From NCBI GenBank assembly GCA_964019415.1, contig OZ025875.1, positions 1,316,001 through 1,380,000 of the forward strand: DNA of 64,000 nucleotides. The letters run 5' to 3'. The notes below the pieces were generated by a model. The model ran no database searches and had not been told where the DNA came from. It saw nothing but the letters and a program-made list of their open reading frames with translations. A program made the position numbers and the translations under genes. This document shows positions 11,717-33,174 of this stretch, in pieces. Within the stretch, counting starts at the first letter, position 1. Each line of letters begins with the position of its first letter. This DNA comes from Ianthella basta. Lineage: Eukaryota > Porifera > Demospongiae > Verongiida > Ianthellidae.

Positions 11717-12697
11717 CTCTGTGTTAACTTGGTGTGACTGTGTTAGGTACACTGGATGGGGGCTGGGTATGTGTACTGTAGTGTAGTTGTATGTATGTAT
11801 GTGATTGTTGTGATTGTTGTTGTGTATGAACTACTATACAAAGTATTTGTGAATGTATTAATTTTACTCTCTTCTGTGTTATAAGTTGAGGTGCACTGTG
11901 AATTGATGTTTGTGCCAGTTTATGGCATTGTAGTACACATTACCTCTCTGGTTGGTTCTCTGGAATTCTGTGACGGGGGACAGGAGGGAGGGATGGGGTC
12001 AGGGACGGGGAATCATAAAGTTGTATTGAACTACTATCTGATATGCTCATAGCTGCATCAAGTGAAATTTGAAGCACACAATACTCACAGACTCGCAGCC
12101 CTGCAAAATCACAGTTGAAATGGCTGATTTAGAAAGTGGATAGTGTAATTATTATACATACGTATATACATACAATGTGTCTTATGTATGTCCTAGTTAT
12201 ACAGCAGAAGGTAGACCACTCCTTGAGTGGGATACCACAACCGCTTCACGTCCTGTTTACTGTAAGTATATTCATTGCATACTTGCACCTAGTGATTTCC
12301 AATACCTATTATGCATAATGCATTGAGCACAGTCATGGGGAAGAACTCAGCTTGTTCCAGGAACTATGCTGGGTAGCTAGAGTGCTTCCATTCCAGGTAT
12401 CTAATGCACATGCATAATCAGCAGGTTCCAAGAACCAGCTAGGGTGTGTCGCTTATACTGCCACTCACCGGCAGAACAGCTTCAACTTCAACTTCATTGA
12501 GGCATGGACCAATGCTACAGCTGTGCATCATTAGTTGCACCTGTGTCTGTTGACTTCTTGAGCTCTCACTTGGCATACAGCAGCAGCAGCTCATCCAAGT
12601 CGTGTGTCAGAGTCATAGAGGCTGACCCAGCATATTGTCATGGCAAAGTGACACTTGACCTATGAATAATTCACGATGCTGTGGCTTTTACGAATCA
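11717..12697. other. Intergenic region between PGM2 and the actin-like gene
   Basis: About 980 bp with no coding signal that I can support. It contains short TATG/TGTA-type simple sequence near 11790 and unique AT-rich DNA. No polyadenylation hexamer stands out close to the PGM2 stop. Confidence 0.6.
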
Positions 12698-12704
12698 TAT
12701 AAAA
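12698..12704 (+). promoter_or_regulatory. TATA box of the actin-like gene
   Basis: TATAAAA lies 46 bp upstream of the first in-frame ATG (12750). With a usual 30-bp offset, transcription would start near 12730 with a very short 5' UTR. Inferred from motif and position. Confidence 0.5.
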
Positions 12705-12749
12705 TCTACTGTTTCCTGCGTCCAAGCATACATTAGACCAACACCTGAA

Positions 12750-13838
12750 ATGAGCACTGGGATAGTAATTGACGCTGGATCTTCCGTGTGTACTGCCGGC
12801 TATGGAGGACAGGATGCTCCTGATGTTGTCTTCCACTCCATCAAAGACGGACAGAGCATAAAAAAAATGAGGATGACTCATCAGCCATACGTGAGCACCT
12901 GTGATTTCGGGTACCCAGTCAAGCGGGGTTGTGTGATTAATTGGGACAATATGGAAAAGATTTGGCACCAGATTTTCAAGGATCTATACGTGGCCCCCGA
13001 GAATGTGCCTGTTCTCCTGACCGAGCCTTGCCTGAGAGGCAAGGCCAACAGAGAGAAGATGATCGAGATCATGTTTGAGGCCTTCAACATTCCAGCCATG
13101 CACATTGCCTACCAAGCCGTGCTTTCCTTGTTTGCGTCTGGTCGCAGCACTGGTTTAGTGTTAGACTGTGGTGATGGTTTGTGTCAATGCGTTCCCATAT
13201 GGGATGATCGGATTGTCCCGAAAGTATTTGCTGTTGAAGATCTCGACTTGGGTGGCTGTGATCTGACCGAGTACTTAAGGCTGATGCTGTTTGAGCATGG
13301 CTACTCATTCACCACCCCGAGTGACCTTGACATTGTGCGTAACATCAAGGAAAATTTTTGCTATGTGTCAACTGAGGACTCGTTTGCTCCTGTAAACATG
13401 AGCAACTACACTCTTCCTGACAATCTAGCTACAGACCAGGTGACTCAGGTGACTATGGGCAGTGAGAGATTCCGGTGCCCAGAGGCCCTCTTCAGCCCAT
13501 CTTTGCTGCGCAAGGATCTTTACCCTGGCATCCACAATACCTGCTACCATTCCATATTGAATTGTGGCCCTCAGTACATTGATCACATGTTGGCCAACAT
13601 TGTTCTCTCTGGTGGCAGCACCATGTTTCCAGGCTTTGCTGAGCGTTTGTCTAAGGAGCTCAATTTACTGGCTTATCCATCAGAGGCCAAGATCATTGCT
13701 CCTCCTGAAAGAAACTACTCTGTCTGGCGCGGTGGTTCCAAGACGGCTTCACTTCCCTCCTTCATGGAGGAATGGTGTTTCCCCAGAAAGGAGTATGATG
13801 AGTATGGTTCAGCCCTCGCTCATCGCAACCACTTTTAA
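12750..13838 (+). CDS. Divergent actin-like protein, intronless
   Basis: 362 residues in one exon, actin fold from end to end. It keeps the first phosphate loop in altered form (IVIDAGSSVCTAGYGG), INWDNMEKIWH, VLLTEPCL, KANREKMIEIMFE, the second nucleotide loop as LDCGDGLCQCVP (actin DSGDGVTH), ERFRCPEALF, IVLSGGSTMFPGFAERL, IIAPPERNYSVWRGGS and a C-terminus ending HRNHF. Compared with conventional actin (about 375 aa) it lacks roughly ten residues across the DNase-I-binding loop: QPYVSTCDFGYPVKRG replaces the long DSYVGDEAQSKRG-containing segment. The catalytic-histidine neighbourhood and the hydrophobic loop are also changed. The first in-frame ATG is 12750; upstream in-frame sequence has no ATG. 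It is intronless among intron-rich neighbours, so it may have arisen by retroposition, but it has a TATA box and no frame damage. It is not an obvious Arp1, Arp2 or Arp3; an orphan actin-like protein is the safest name. Confidence 0.9.
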   Translation: MSTGIVIDAGSSVCTAGYGGQDAPDVVFHSIKDGQSIKKMRMTHQPYVSTCDFGYPVKRGCVINWDNMEKIWHQIFKDLYVAPENVPVLLTEPCLRGKANREKMIEIMFEAFNIPAMHIAYQAVLSLFASGRSTGLVLDCGDGLCQCVPIWDDRIVPKVFAVEDLDLGGCDLTEYLRLMLFEHGYSFTTPSDLDIVRNIKENFCYVSTEDSFAPVNMSNYTLPDNLATDQVTQVTMGSERFRCPEALFSPSLLRKDLYPGIHNTCYHSILNCGPQYIDHMLANIVLSGGSTMFPGFAERLSKELNLLAYPSEAKIIAPPERNYSVWRGGSKTASLPSFMEEWCFPRKEYDEYGSALAHRNHF

Positions 13839-14353
13839 GCAGTTGATTTATGGTACACTAAATAGCAAGTGTTATAATTGAAGTGTATGATGTATTTCTA
13901 TCCCTTACCATGTATCATGGAGATTAGCTAATGTTGAATCAAGTGCTTTGTATTAAAGTTACTGGCAAACAAAGACTGACAAAATGGTAGTTTCAATTGC
14001 CTGTATACAACCATTCTGGCCGAAGCAAGTGCATGCGAGCACCCCTTCCCCTTGCCATAAACATATAGGATAGAGTGCTAGGCTAAGAAAGCAGTGTATG
14101 CCAACTGATCTCATGCAGTTTGTTGTTCCACCACACTTTGACTAAACATGCATATGCATGACCAGGCATATAATATTTATTGCTGAGCCGAAAGGCGAGG
14201 CAAGTAATCGTGATGCGTTGTCGTCCCCCGTTTGTATATATGTATGTATGCATGTATGTATGTATGTATATATGTATATAACCTGACACCCGATGCCCCC
14301 CAGCAACCACAGCAAGTTTGAGGGTAAAGGAGCAAGAAATGCGCGCGCGTATC

Positions 14354-14384
<31 letters not shown>

Positions 14385-14581
14385 CGGTTGGCTTTATATA
14401 TTATTTCATTACTGCTGGGCTACACATAATTTAAGTTGCACTACATTAAGCAGCACACAATGTGCAAGGTCAGCAATGTAGCTAAGTCCTAACCAACATT
14501 TATAATTAATGAATTTGTCAAACCTGAGATGTAAAACATAATAGCAGTTATAACAAGTATACAGCTTTTTCTTCTACCTCA
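13839..14581. other. Convergent intergenic region, actin-like / CPOX
   Basis: An ATTAAA polyadenylation-type signal at about 13952 probably serves the actin-like gene. The rest holds a TATG repeat (about 14235-14280), a short (CA)n tract at about 14357-14380 and AT-rich unique sequence. No gene is seen. Confidence 0.5.
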
Positions 14582-15706
14582 TCAGACCCAGTCTCTTGGG
14601 TTCTTCAGGACTTCTACCAACTCCTCTTCGGGTGACCCACGGGCTGGTTGCTGCGAGTACTCCCAACGCGCAGTCAATGGGAGGGACATTAGGATGCTCT
14701 CAATACGAGCCCCCGGGGTGAGGAGACCAAACTTGGTCCCCCGGTCATACACCAAGTTGAACTCGACATACCGGCCTCTCCTTAGCTGCTGCCACTCTTT
14801 TTGTTCCTTTGTGTATGTCTTCCTGCTGTGTTCCTCCACTATGGGAATGTATGCCGGGATCACTGCCTTTGCACAGGACGTCACAAACTGGAAGACCTTG
14901 TCCTGATTAGGTATGTCCAGATCATCAAAGAAAATACCTCCCAGTCCTCTGCTCTCGCCGCGGTGCTTTATGATGAAGTAGTCATCGCACCACTTTTTGA
15001 ACTTTGGGTAGTATTCCTTGTTGTGCAAGTCACACGCATCTTTGAGTGTCTTGTGGAAGTGCACAGCATCTTCTCTGTTGAGGTATGAAGGAGTGAGGTC
15101 TGTGCCACCTCCAAACCACCACTGCTTGTCGCCAGAACCAGTTTCCACCTCAAAGTACCTGAAGTTAAAGTGGACTGTGGGCACGAAGGGATTCACCGGG
15201 TGGATGACACAGCTGATACCCACAGCAAAGAAGGGCAACTGCTCTTTCTCCGGGATGTCCTTTCCTCTGCTTCGCATCTGCTTGGCAGCGGCCGGGGGGA
15301 GATTGCCGTGGACAACTGAGATGTTCACTCCTGCCTTCTCAAATACGCCCCCGTCCTGCAAAACGCAACTAATCCCTCCGCCTCCCTCCGCTCTCTCCCA
15401 ACGGTCTACGCGAAATTTGCTCCCGTCCAAGTCTGAGAGCTTCTGACAGAGTTCGTGCTGCACTTCCATGCATAGCTTCTCCATCTTGTGGCGCATGTCA
15501 GAGGAGCGAGCTAGTTTCCGGTACCCAGAGAGAGGCTCGGCCATGAAACTCGCCGCGTTAAGTCCTCGACGCAGCTGCCATGCGTTCAGTAGCACCACTC
15601 CAGACGACACGCCGAACAAGAACAGTCCTGTTGTATGTGTTCGTCTTCTTGAAGGCGTCTTGATGAAGGTAGCAAACCTCCTCGACGCGCGAGCGAAGGT
15701 AGCCAT
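14582..15706 (-). CDS. CPOX: Oxygen-dependent coproporphyrinogen III oxidase
   Basis: The enzyme converts coproporphyrinogen III to protoporphyrinogen IX in the mitochondrial intermembrane space (heme synthesis). It is a single exon of 374 residues. The N-terminus is rich in Arg/Ser ([20 protein letters not shown]) and followed by a hydrophobic segment ([16 protein letters not shown]), which fits a mitochondrial bipartite leader. The catalytic domain from about residue 70 has [41 protein letters not shown], the family signature [48 protein letters not shown] and [17 protein letters not shown], ending RDWV. Length matches the family allowing for a shorter leader than human. It is intronless, unlike most neighbours. 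The gene is divergent from whatever lies at 16 kb. Confidence 0.97.
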   Translation of the reverse strand: MATFARASRRFATFIKTPSRRRTHTTGLFLFGVSSGVVLLNAWQLRRGLNAASFMAEPLSGYRKLARSSDMRHKMEKLCMEVQHELCQKLSDLDGSKFRVDRWERAEGGGGISCVLQDGGVFEKAGVNISVVHGNLPPAAAKQMRSRGKDIPEKEQLPFFAVGISCVIHPVNPFVPTVHFNFRYFEVETGSGDKQWWFGGGTDLTPSYLNREDAVHFHKTLKDACDLHNKEYYPKFKKWCDDYFIIKHRGESRGLGGIFFDDLDIPNQDKVFQFVTSCAKAVIPAYIPIVEEHSRKTYTKEQKEWQQLRRGRYVEFNLVYDRGTKFGLLTPGARIESILMSLPLTARWEYSQQPARGSPEEELVEVLKNPRDWV

Positions 15707-16401
15707 TTTTGTGGTCTAACGTATTGCGTAACGTCATGACGCTTCATCAAACTGCCAACGGACGGCCTTCGTTGTAGTACTCTAGTAGACAGTCTGAGTC
15801 ACGTGCTGGCGCAATGCAGTACAAGTAGCTACCAATGTTCATGTCTAGCTAGGAAGGTCCCCATGAAGGAACGCAACCAGCTGGCTGCCCAGCTAGCTAC
15901 CTAGTTACCATGTGCGTAGTCATGCTGCATTAGAAGTTAAGTTCATTGACTAAATTACCTCTGCGACTTACTGCAGTGCATGCACACACATGCACACACT
16001 TGCAATTCCACTGCCTAGACTTGGCTACATGGACCCCATGGAGGATCCAGCAGGTGGCAACAAGACCGGCGGCCCTGTTGGTTGCGGAGACACCAGCCTT
16101 GTCACCTCAGTCACATGGCCCCCTCGGTGCAGTAAGGGTACTCATCCATGAGCTGGAAAGGCTAATGAGATAAGAGAGGTGGGGTATGGCCTCGAGTGAT
16201 GGCATCAGAGTAGCTAGCTAGCTGTCCTGGATCCCTGGCCATGCATAGACTTTCAACCTATGCTTGGTAATATTTGGATCTTTAGTAGACAGATAGCACA
16301 AGTTGCACAACCAGAGCTAATCTCTGGAAATGCAAGAGCACCAAAGAGAATTAATTCAGTACACAAGTTGTTATTCTCCCAAGTAGTTTATGGTTCTTAC
16401 A
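15707..16401. promoter_or_regulatory. CPOX upstream region with candidate divergent first exon
   Basis: Upstream of CPOX lie ACGTCATGACG at about 15731 and CACGTG at about 15801. Further away, ATG at 16029 opens a frame (MDPMEDPAGGNKTGGPVGCG and on) that meets a good donor GTAAGG at 16132, so 16029-16131 could be the first exon of a gene on the plus strand. No following exon could be recognised in the repeats beyond, so the exon is unproven. Confidence 0.3.
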
Positions 16402-18690
<2,289 letters not shown>

Positions 18691-19155
18691 ATATATCACA
18701 CAACCATAAATGGGTACTTATCTATGTGTGCTTGCTAAATAAATTCAATGCAAACATTATATACTTTTACATATACATATATCTTTTGTGTCATCATCCA
18801 AGTAATGTGGTTCATTCCACTTGCAGACACAGTGCTATTTAACAATCTGTTTATTATAATATTATTTGAGACATTAGTACAAACTTGAAGGAAGACAACT
18901 TATATAAGTAGTGACACTGTTTGTATGTGGCATGCATGATGAATCAGTTAGAATATCGAATATTGCAACTTGTTGTATGATGCAAATTGGGCTGCAGTAT
19001 TGAGACAAAATTCTATTACAATACCAATTGCAACATTTGGAGAGATTTTGAAGAAAGACAAACTCATTTGGGTATAGCCATAATCTAATTTTACACGCAT
19101 AAGCATCCCCACAACTTCTTGGTAAACACATGCATTCAGTGATTGCATGACTGCA
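18691..19155. other. AT-rich spacer upstream of fibrinogen-like gene
   Basis: Unique AT-rich sequence. The only structured signal I see is at its right edge, the TATA box of the next gene. Confidence 0.4.
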
Positions 19156-19166
19156 TATATAAAAGG
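19156..19166 (+). promoter_or_regulatory. TATA box of secreted fibrinogen-like gene
   Basis: TATATAAAAGG lies 69 bp upstream of the ATG at 19235. The predicted start of transcription is near 19187. TATA promoters are typical of inducible or tissue-specific secreted products. Confidence 0.6.
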
Positions 19167-19234
19167 CTTGATCTTCACCACGCACACTCATCCAGTCACT
19201 GCTCTCCATACTTCGTACTGAGATACAAGGAATC

Positions 19235-21001
19235 ATGTGGGGTGTTTGGATCTTTCTTTTTGCTGTTACCCTTTCTGGAGCAACTGCTTTGGCTGTGGAT
19301 GAACAACTTGCTAAACACAGAGGAATGGCGGAGGAAGGACATTCCGTCTCAAAGGTATACATATGTATAGTGTATATTTAATATAATGTTGTATATCTAT
19401 ACTAGAAGATTAGAATACCCATGTGCATGCAATCATGTGCTTTTACATTTGTTGTCTGTTCAATCCACACTCAAAAAGAGGACAGTTGAATATTTGGGAG
19501 GATTGACACCACCAGAAACTGATTGCACCAAGAAGTTTGAGGGTGCCATTCACCACAACTCTAGCCAGCCTGAGGTTGTCTGGATTTGCAAGAGTGTAGG
19601 ATGGATGCCCTATCAGTAGGTTACTGGGAACTGTAGGATATAGTGCAAAATAGAGATGCATGAATGCAGCTCAGTCACATAGTATATATGTACAAGTATA
19701 TATACTGCAGGTGATTGAATAAGCATGCATAATATTATGATCTCAATCCTCTTTGCATGTGCTTCTGGCCAGACTTTATTCACTGATTGGGACGACTGCC
19801 TACACGGCAGCTACAAGCTGCAAGGATATTGTTGATACCAGCACATCTAATGGCTGCCATTTGCAATCACTATCTGGTGCCTACTGGTTGGCATTGGAAG
19901 ATGACTGTCCTCACACTGAAGAAACTATTCAGGCAAGCATTGACAAAATTAATGTATATATATATAGCTATGGCTTTGAGATCAAAGCAATATCAACTGT
20001 TGTCATTCTTAGTCCTTGTTGCGATAATACCTCATGATCTGCATGGGTTTCAGTCGATGCTGAAGAGAGCCATGACAGAAGCATCATAGAATGCATTTGT
20101 GGTGCACATGTTGATTGCTTGCATGTGTACATGTATTGCATGAAGAAAGCTTGCATTATGGTAAGAAGAAGATCTAGTGTGCATGAGGTCCTTGGTTGAC
20201 TGCAGCAAACTGACACCTATAACTATAATACCTGTCACTCTCACCAGCTTACCTTACTGTCCTGGCTCCAGACATGCATGCATATAGCCAGCTAGGTCTG
20301 AGTACGTATCATGCATGTGACTGATTGTGTGTATGTGTGTACCTTAATGTTTACACGCATGCATGTGAAATATATAACAGGCTCAAGTAAGCTATATTTA
20401 AGTTTTCACATGTTAACAATTATATGTCCTTACATTTCCTTCAATAATTAAGGTCTACTGCAACATGGATGATGATAAGGGGGGATGGACTTTGGTGTGG
20501 AAGCACTCGCCAATGGACTCTACAGTTCGTCCCCTCAATGACAGCATGAAGTACTTCAGTGACCACTACAAGGCCTGTACTGACCTGGAGGTGGGGTGGT
20601 GCAACATCCCAAACAAGGCCAGGTTTAATGCCACCGAGATGATGATAGCAGGTTACCACAACAAGAAACTGGTGTTTGCCTACAAGGGAATCTACAACTG
20701 GAACATTGACAAGGACTGGACAGGTGGATTCCTCGAAAACCCTGCCAAGATTACTGACAAATGTACTCAGGGAAATGGAACTCCACCTATGCCCAATACA
20801 TTCAGTAGCACAGAAGACATCCTTGGACTGATTTTTGCCAAGCGTGGCACCTACATGAACTATAAGCAAGCTTACTGTAACGATTATTATCAAAGCCTGT
20901 CCAACCCAGGAGAGTGCCGCTGGTGGGATTGTAAGCTGCCATCATCCATCTCTTCCACAAGCCAGTATACGCAGATGACAATGGCCATCTACGTGCGTTG
21001 A
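19235..21001 (+). CDS. Secreted protein with fibrinogen C-like / intelectin-like N-terminal module
   Basis: Four exons: 19235-19354, 19479-19615, 19773-19932, 20453-21001 (966 nt, 321 aa). The N-terminus MWGVWIFLFAVTLSGATALA is a clear signal peptide. The last exon opens with VYCNMDDDKGGWTLVWKHS, the hallmark beta-strand start of fibrinogen-related domains (FReD) and intelectins (YCDM-GGGWTL). It continues with Trp/Cys/Asn-rich sequence (WCNIPNKARF, GECRWWDCKLPSS) ending MTMAIYVR. The rest does not show the classical calcium-site motif of fibrinogen C domains, so an intelectin-like or divergent FReD lectin is the better description. At least ten cysteines fit an extracellular disulfide-bonded protein. 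The third intron starts with GC (CAG|GCAAGC), a GC-AG intron. The 3' end has ATTAAA at 21198. A role in carbohydrate recognition is inferred from the family only. Confidence 0.85.
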
Positions 21002-22372
21002 AAGGAACAGAGCAAGCAGCTGGAGCCAAGAAATAGTGAAGTGTGACAATTAAGTGTGCAGTGTTTCATGCAGGCCCATGTAGTTGGTTTGCTGTGTTCT
21101 TCCTACTTAGTGTAGCATCTCAGGCAAATAGTTACAGAGTGTGTCCGTGTGATGAACAGTAGCTTCCGAGTGTGTGATGATGAGTGATTGCTGGTCGATT
21201 AAACATTGTCACAGTTCAATTGAACAAATGCCGGACGAACACATACAGGACAAAACTAGCCACACCATGCCGGGTCATGGTATATATGTTGGAAGTATGC
21301 GCGTAACATATATACAACTCCCCACTATAGCAGTGCCAGTCATGTTTTGACAGTAACTATAGCTTGTTCATCGATTTAATACTGCACACCGAAAAGTATC
21401 CTATAAACACATATAGTATAATTACAGACCTTTTTGAATTGCTTGTCCGCACCGCATACCGGTATCTGGTAAGTGCTGGCACGATATTATACGGATTCAT
21501 ACACATACTTACAGTATAATTACAAAATCTAGTGTTGACATAGATTGCAAGCTGGAGATTATATACAGCAATACTGCTTATGTTTATGTATAATACCATG
21601 ATTTTGACTCCGGTACCTGGTGTGGACAACCAGCCCGAAAAAGGTCTGTATAACTGCTTGGCACAAAAGCTCCATACCGTGTAGTGCCATCTGTATGTAC
21701 AAGCACTGGCTCCATTCTGCATGACATCCATCCCATTTAAGAAATTAATGCCTGTCTGGTCATCCTGTCCCTCTACATGAGAAGGACCCTTTGAGAGTGG
21801 CCGCCATTACAATTTACTGAGTGATGCCCATTTCTTTTGGCACAAATAACACTCGACATAAATCAGTCTACCTTTGTCCATTCCAGATTCCATTTTATTG
21901 AATGCAGTAATTGGAACCAGGAACAAATCACTTCACAAGTAGTGGATATATCCAGAGACTGCCAGTTATCTAAACAGATGCACAATTAGGCTATACTCAA
22001 TCAGGAACCCTAATAAGCTCAGGGTGAAACAGCCTCATGCGACTCTTCCAATGCCCATCCTATGTTGGATACTTCCAATAGATCACCAGTTGCCACTCAA
22101 CTGGGATCAAGAATGCAGAATCTTCAAGCAGCACTAGTCACACGGTGACACTGGGTTGGCATACCATGCTGGATAGCTTAAACCCGACAAGGTTAAACTT
22201 AATTTGCCAACCTATCCCTCAGTCACAACATACAGTACAGGAAATCTCTCCATCTACACAAGCACACACACACACACACACTTAACTCCATGCTCCCACA
22301 GGAAATAGTCAACACATTGAAGCACTCATGTCAGTGTTACAATCAAGCATTTAAAATGTCAAGACTTCGACA
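21002..22372. other. Convergent intergenic region, fibrinogen-like gene / MRPL9
   Basis: ATTAAA at 21198-21203 is a likely polyadenylation signal for the upstream gene. The remainder is unique AT-rich DNA with a short (CA)n at about 22263. No gene is recognised. Confidence 0.5.
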
Positions 22373-23038
22373 TCAAACTGCAGATCCAGTAGCAGAGGCT
22401 GCTTGCTTTCGTGCTCTCTTCCTCTGCGTCTTGCTGTCCACATATTGTACCACATTGACCTTCACAGGTATTATCAGATCATCCTGCAACTGCACTTCAA
22501 CTTGTGTCTCTCCAAACTCTACAATGGGCTCCTTCAGTATGATCAGGTCCAAAGGAACGTGCAGCTGAAGTGAGCTGTAGAATGCTCGCGACAAATCCTG
22601 CTCAATCACCTCCCAGTTCGGTTCCTCTGGGTCCTGTCTCACAACGAGGGTCCTCTCTCTCAAGTATTTGGCCAGAAAGTCTATCTGGTAGGCTTTGGTT
22701 CGTTTTACTTTGCCTCTCAATTCTTCTTCAGTGATGTCATACTTTTTAACATTGTAGTGAGTTGCGTAAATTGCTTTACCACTCGGTATTAGCTCATTTC
22801 GGCCATACCCACGTTTAACGCGGCATAACTGTCCTTTGCTTCCTAGATTGGGCACATCCTCAGTAAGAATAATTTTCATTCTAACTTTTCTGTTTGGTTT
22901 TTGCTTCCATGGACGCGACTCCTTCTTAATACCATATCCTCTCACCGTACACAGAATGGGAGTGGTAGTCTTTCGAGCATTGACAAACCATCTGCAAGAA
23001 ACGCAGTTCATAAATTTACTTACTGTCCAGGTGGCCAT
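22373..23038 (-). CDS. MRPL9: Mitochondrial large-subunit ribosomal protein bL9m
   Basis: A single exon, 221 residues if translation starts at MATWTVSKFMNCVSC (ATG at 23038). The frame stays open to 23155, so an upstream start (MNIINTW, 23083) is possible. The N-terminus is basic, hydroxylated and free of acidic residues, consistent with a mitochondrial transit peptide. The bL9 signature is clear: MKIILTEDVPNLGSKGQ followed by CRVKRGYGRNELIPSGKA, the bacterial L9 pattern of a glycine-rich loop followed by GY-RN-LIP-G-A. The C-terminal half (PLDLIILKEPIVEFGETQVE) fits the animal mitochondrial form. It binds 23S-type rRNA in the mitoribosome. It is divergent with JADE across about 390 bp. Confidence 0.95.
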   Translation of the reverse strand: MATWTVSKFMNCVSCRWFVNARKTTTPILCTVRGYGIKKESRPWKQKPNRKVRMKIILTEDVPNLGSKGQLCRVKRGYGRNELIPSGKAIYATHYNVKKYDITEEELRGKVKRTKAYQIDFLAKYLRERTLVVRQDPEEPNWEVIEQDLSRAFYSSLQLHVPLDLIILKEPIVEFGETQVEVQLQDDLIIPVKVNVVQYVDSKTQRKRARKQAASATGSAV

Positions 23039-23428
23039 TTTATTTCTATCGCTGACAGCCAACCACGTGTTAATGATATTCATCGTTGAATGCGCATGCT
23101 CACTGTCACGTGGGCCAGATTTGGTGGGGTCTTGGCCAAGGTTTGGTTCAGGCACCGCCTAACGGGTCAACTGTATTAGCGTGGATTGGTTATTCAGCGG
23201 AATTTGATGAAGAATACTCTCAAGAGGCTATTCTGAGTTACGCGCTAAGTCTTTGACCTGGGAATTGGGCTTGCTTTAGGCCGATTTGTATTGCTTCTTC
23301 AAACGCGCCACTCTCCGAGGTGAGGCGATGCAATACGTGTTTCATTACCGCGATAGACGTCAACTTGAAGCCAAGTGTCAGTGCCTTGTGTGTGTTTATT
23401 CACGTTAGGGTGGAGACGAGCGGTTGTT
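23039..23428. promoter_or_regulatory. Bidirectional promoter MRPL9 / JADE
   Basis: The two start codons are 390 bp apart, head to head. CACGTG occurs at 23064-23069 and 23107-23112, TGCGCATGC (NRF1-like) at 23091-23099, and ATTGG (inverted CCAAT) at 23185-23189. NRF1-type and CCAAT sites suit a mitochondrial-protein gene. No TATA box is evident. Function is inferred. Confidence 0.5.
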
Positions 23429-29969
<6,541 letters not shown>

Positions 29970-30844
29970 ACTGACACAGGATCAGTGTCACTTGCACACA
30001 CACACGACCCAGTGGCAAGAGTGTACAGTAAAATACTGTATGGATGTCTGGATGTATGTAGCTAACAGCTTGTTTTGTGACTATTTTTAATTGAAATTTT
30101 GAAATACAGGGGTACCCACTAATGCCAGGACACTCTGAAGTAAGGATACCTCTCTAATGAGGGCAGTGCCTACTGTCCCAGCTACATAGAGATGTGTGCA
30201 AGACTATCTCTGATACATGGACATTTCTCTAGTCAAGACAGTGCCTACTGCATTGACTACGTATATAATTTTACGAAGCATGCAACAAGACACCTCTCTA
30301 ATCAGGACACTGGGGCATCTTCCGAAGTGTCCCAAGAACTGTCAGAGCTGAAGGTGACAGCAATCCTTCATGCACATGGCAGCTCTAAATAGCATGGATG
30401 CAGCAACCACATACTGTATATAGCAGTATGGCTCACTATTCCCTTATGACAACTAGTGCGTTGTGCTGTGATCTTATAATTATATGCATAGACACACAGT
30501 AAAGCATGCAGTAGTAACCTGTATAAATTCATACACCTATATACATGGATCACATACATATACATAGTAATGTGTACACTACTAACTTGTACAAATTCAG
30601 AGGACAATATACCCTAATACATGGACCTCATACAGATACATAGCAATGTGTACAGTACTAGCCTGTACAAATTCATACACGCAATACACAGATGTAATTA
30701 TTGTGTATGCATGCAACAGAGACACATACATCAATTTATGGAAGGAAGGTAAGGTAAACAGTTAGCCTTTGTGGCTTCTGTGAATGAAAAAATGTTGACT
30801 GCTCATTTGGCCAATAGGTTTCGTACGTATGCTTCCTTCGCTTC
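29970..30844. other. Convergent intergenic region JADE / LAMTOR1
   Basis: From about 30119 to 30325 it holds reverse-oriented copies of the 27652-27845 repeat (ACCTCTCTAATGAGG, GGCAGTGCCTACTGTCCCAGCT). From about 30490 to 30700 there are two loose repeats of a segment with CTGTATAAATTCATACAC and TACATAG-AATGTGTACA. No gene is seen. Confidence 0.6.
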
Positions 30845-32858
<2,014 letters not shown>

Positions 32859-32873
32859 CTTGGTAGGTCAAGC

Positions 32874-32883
32874 GTCATGTGAC
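32874..32883 (-). promoter_or_regulatory. M-box/CLEAR-like E-box upstream of LAMTOR1
   Basis: GTCATGTGAC lies 16 bp upstream of the LAMTOR1 ATG. It matches the TCATGTG-type site bound by MITF/TFE factors, which control lysosomal genes in vertebrates. Regulation here is inferred. Confidence 0.4.
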
Positions 32884-33174
32884 CGTTAGGCTGCTACACG
32901 TGGTATATCGCGTGCCCGCGCGGTTCAGGGAAACTATATGAAGAATAGAATATTATATACACAGTAGTGTAACAAATAATATTCAATATAAATGTGCATT
33001 ATTAAACACTTTAATACAGTACTTACGTTATGTTACGTATGTACTGAAGGCGTAGCATTTTGTATACAATACATTGTACACATAGAGGTTACGTATGCGC
33101 GACGTTCGCGATTAGGAAACCGTCAACTTTGTACTCCAGAATCGCTCAAAGCGAGTGGGAAGGAGGTCAACTTT

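Noticed and set aside
12676..12702. ATG at 12676 as start of the actin-like gene
   Set aside because: It is in another frame and hits a stop after eight codons. The first in-frame ATG is 12750.
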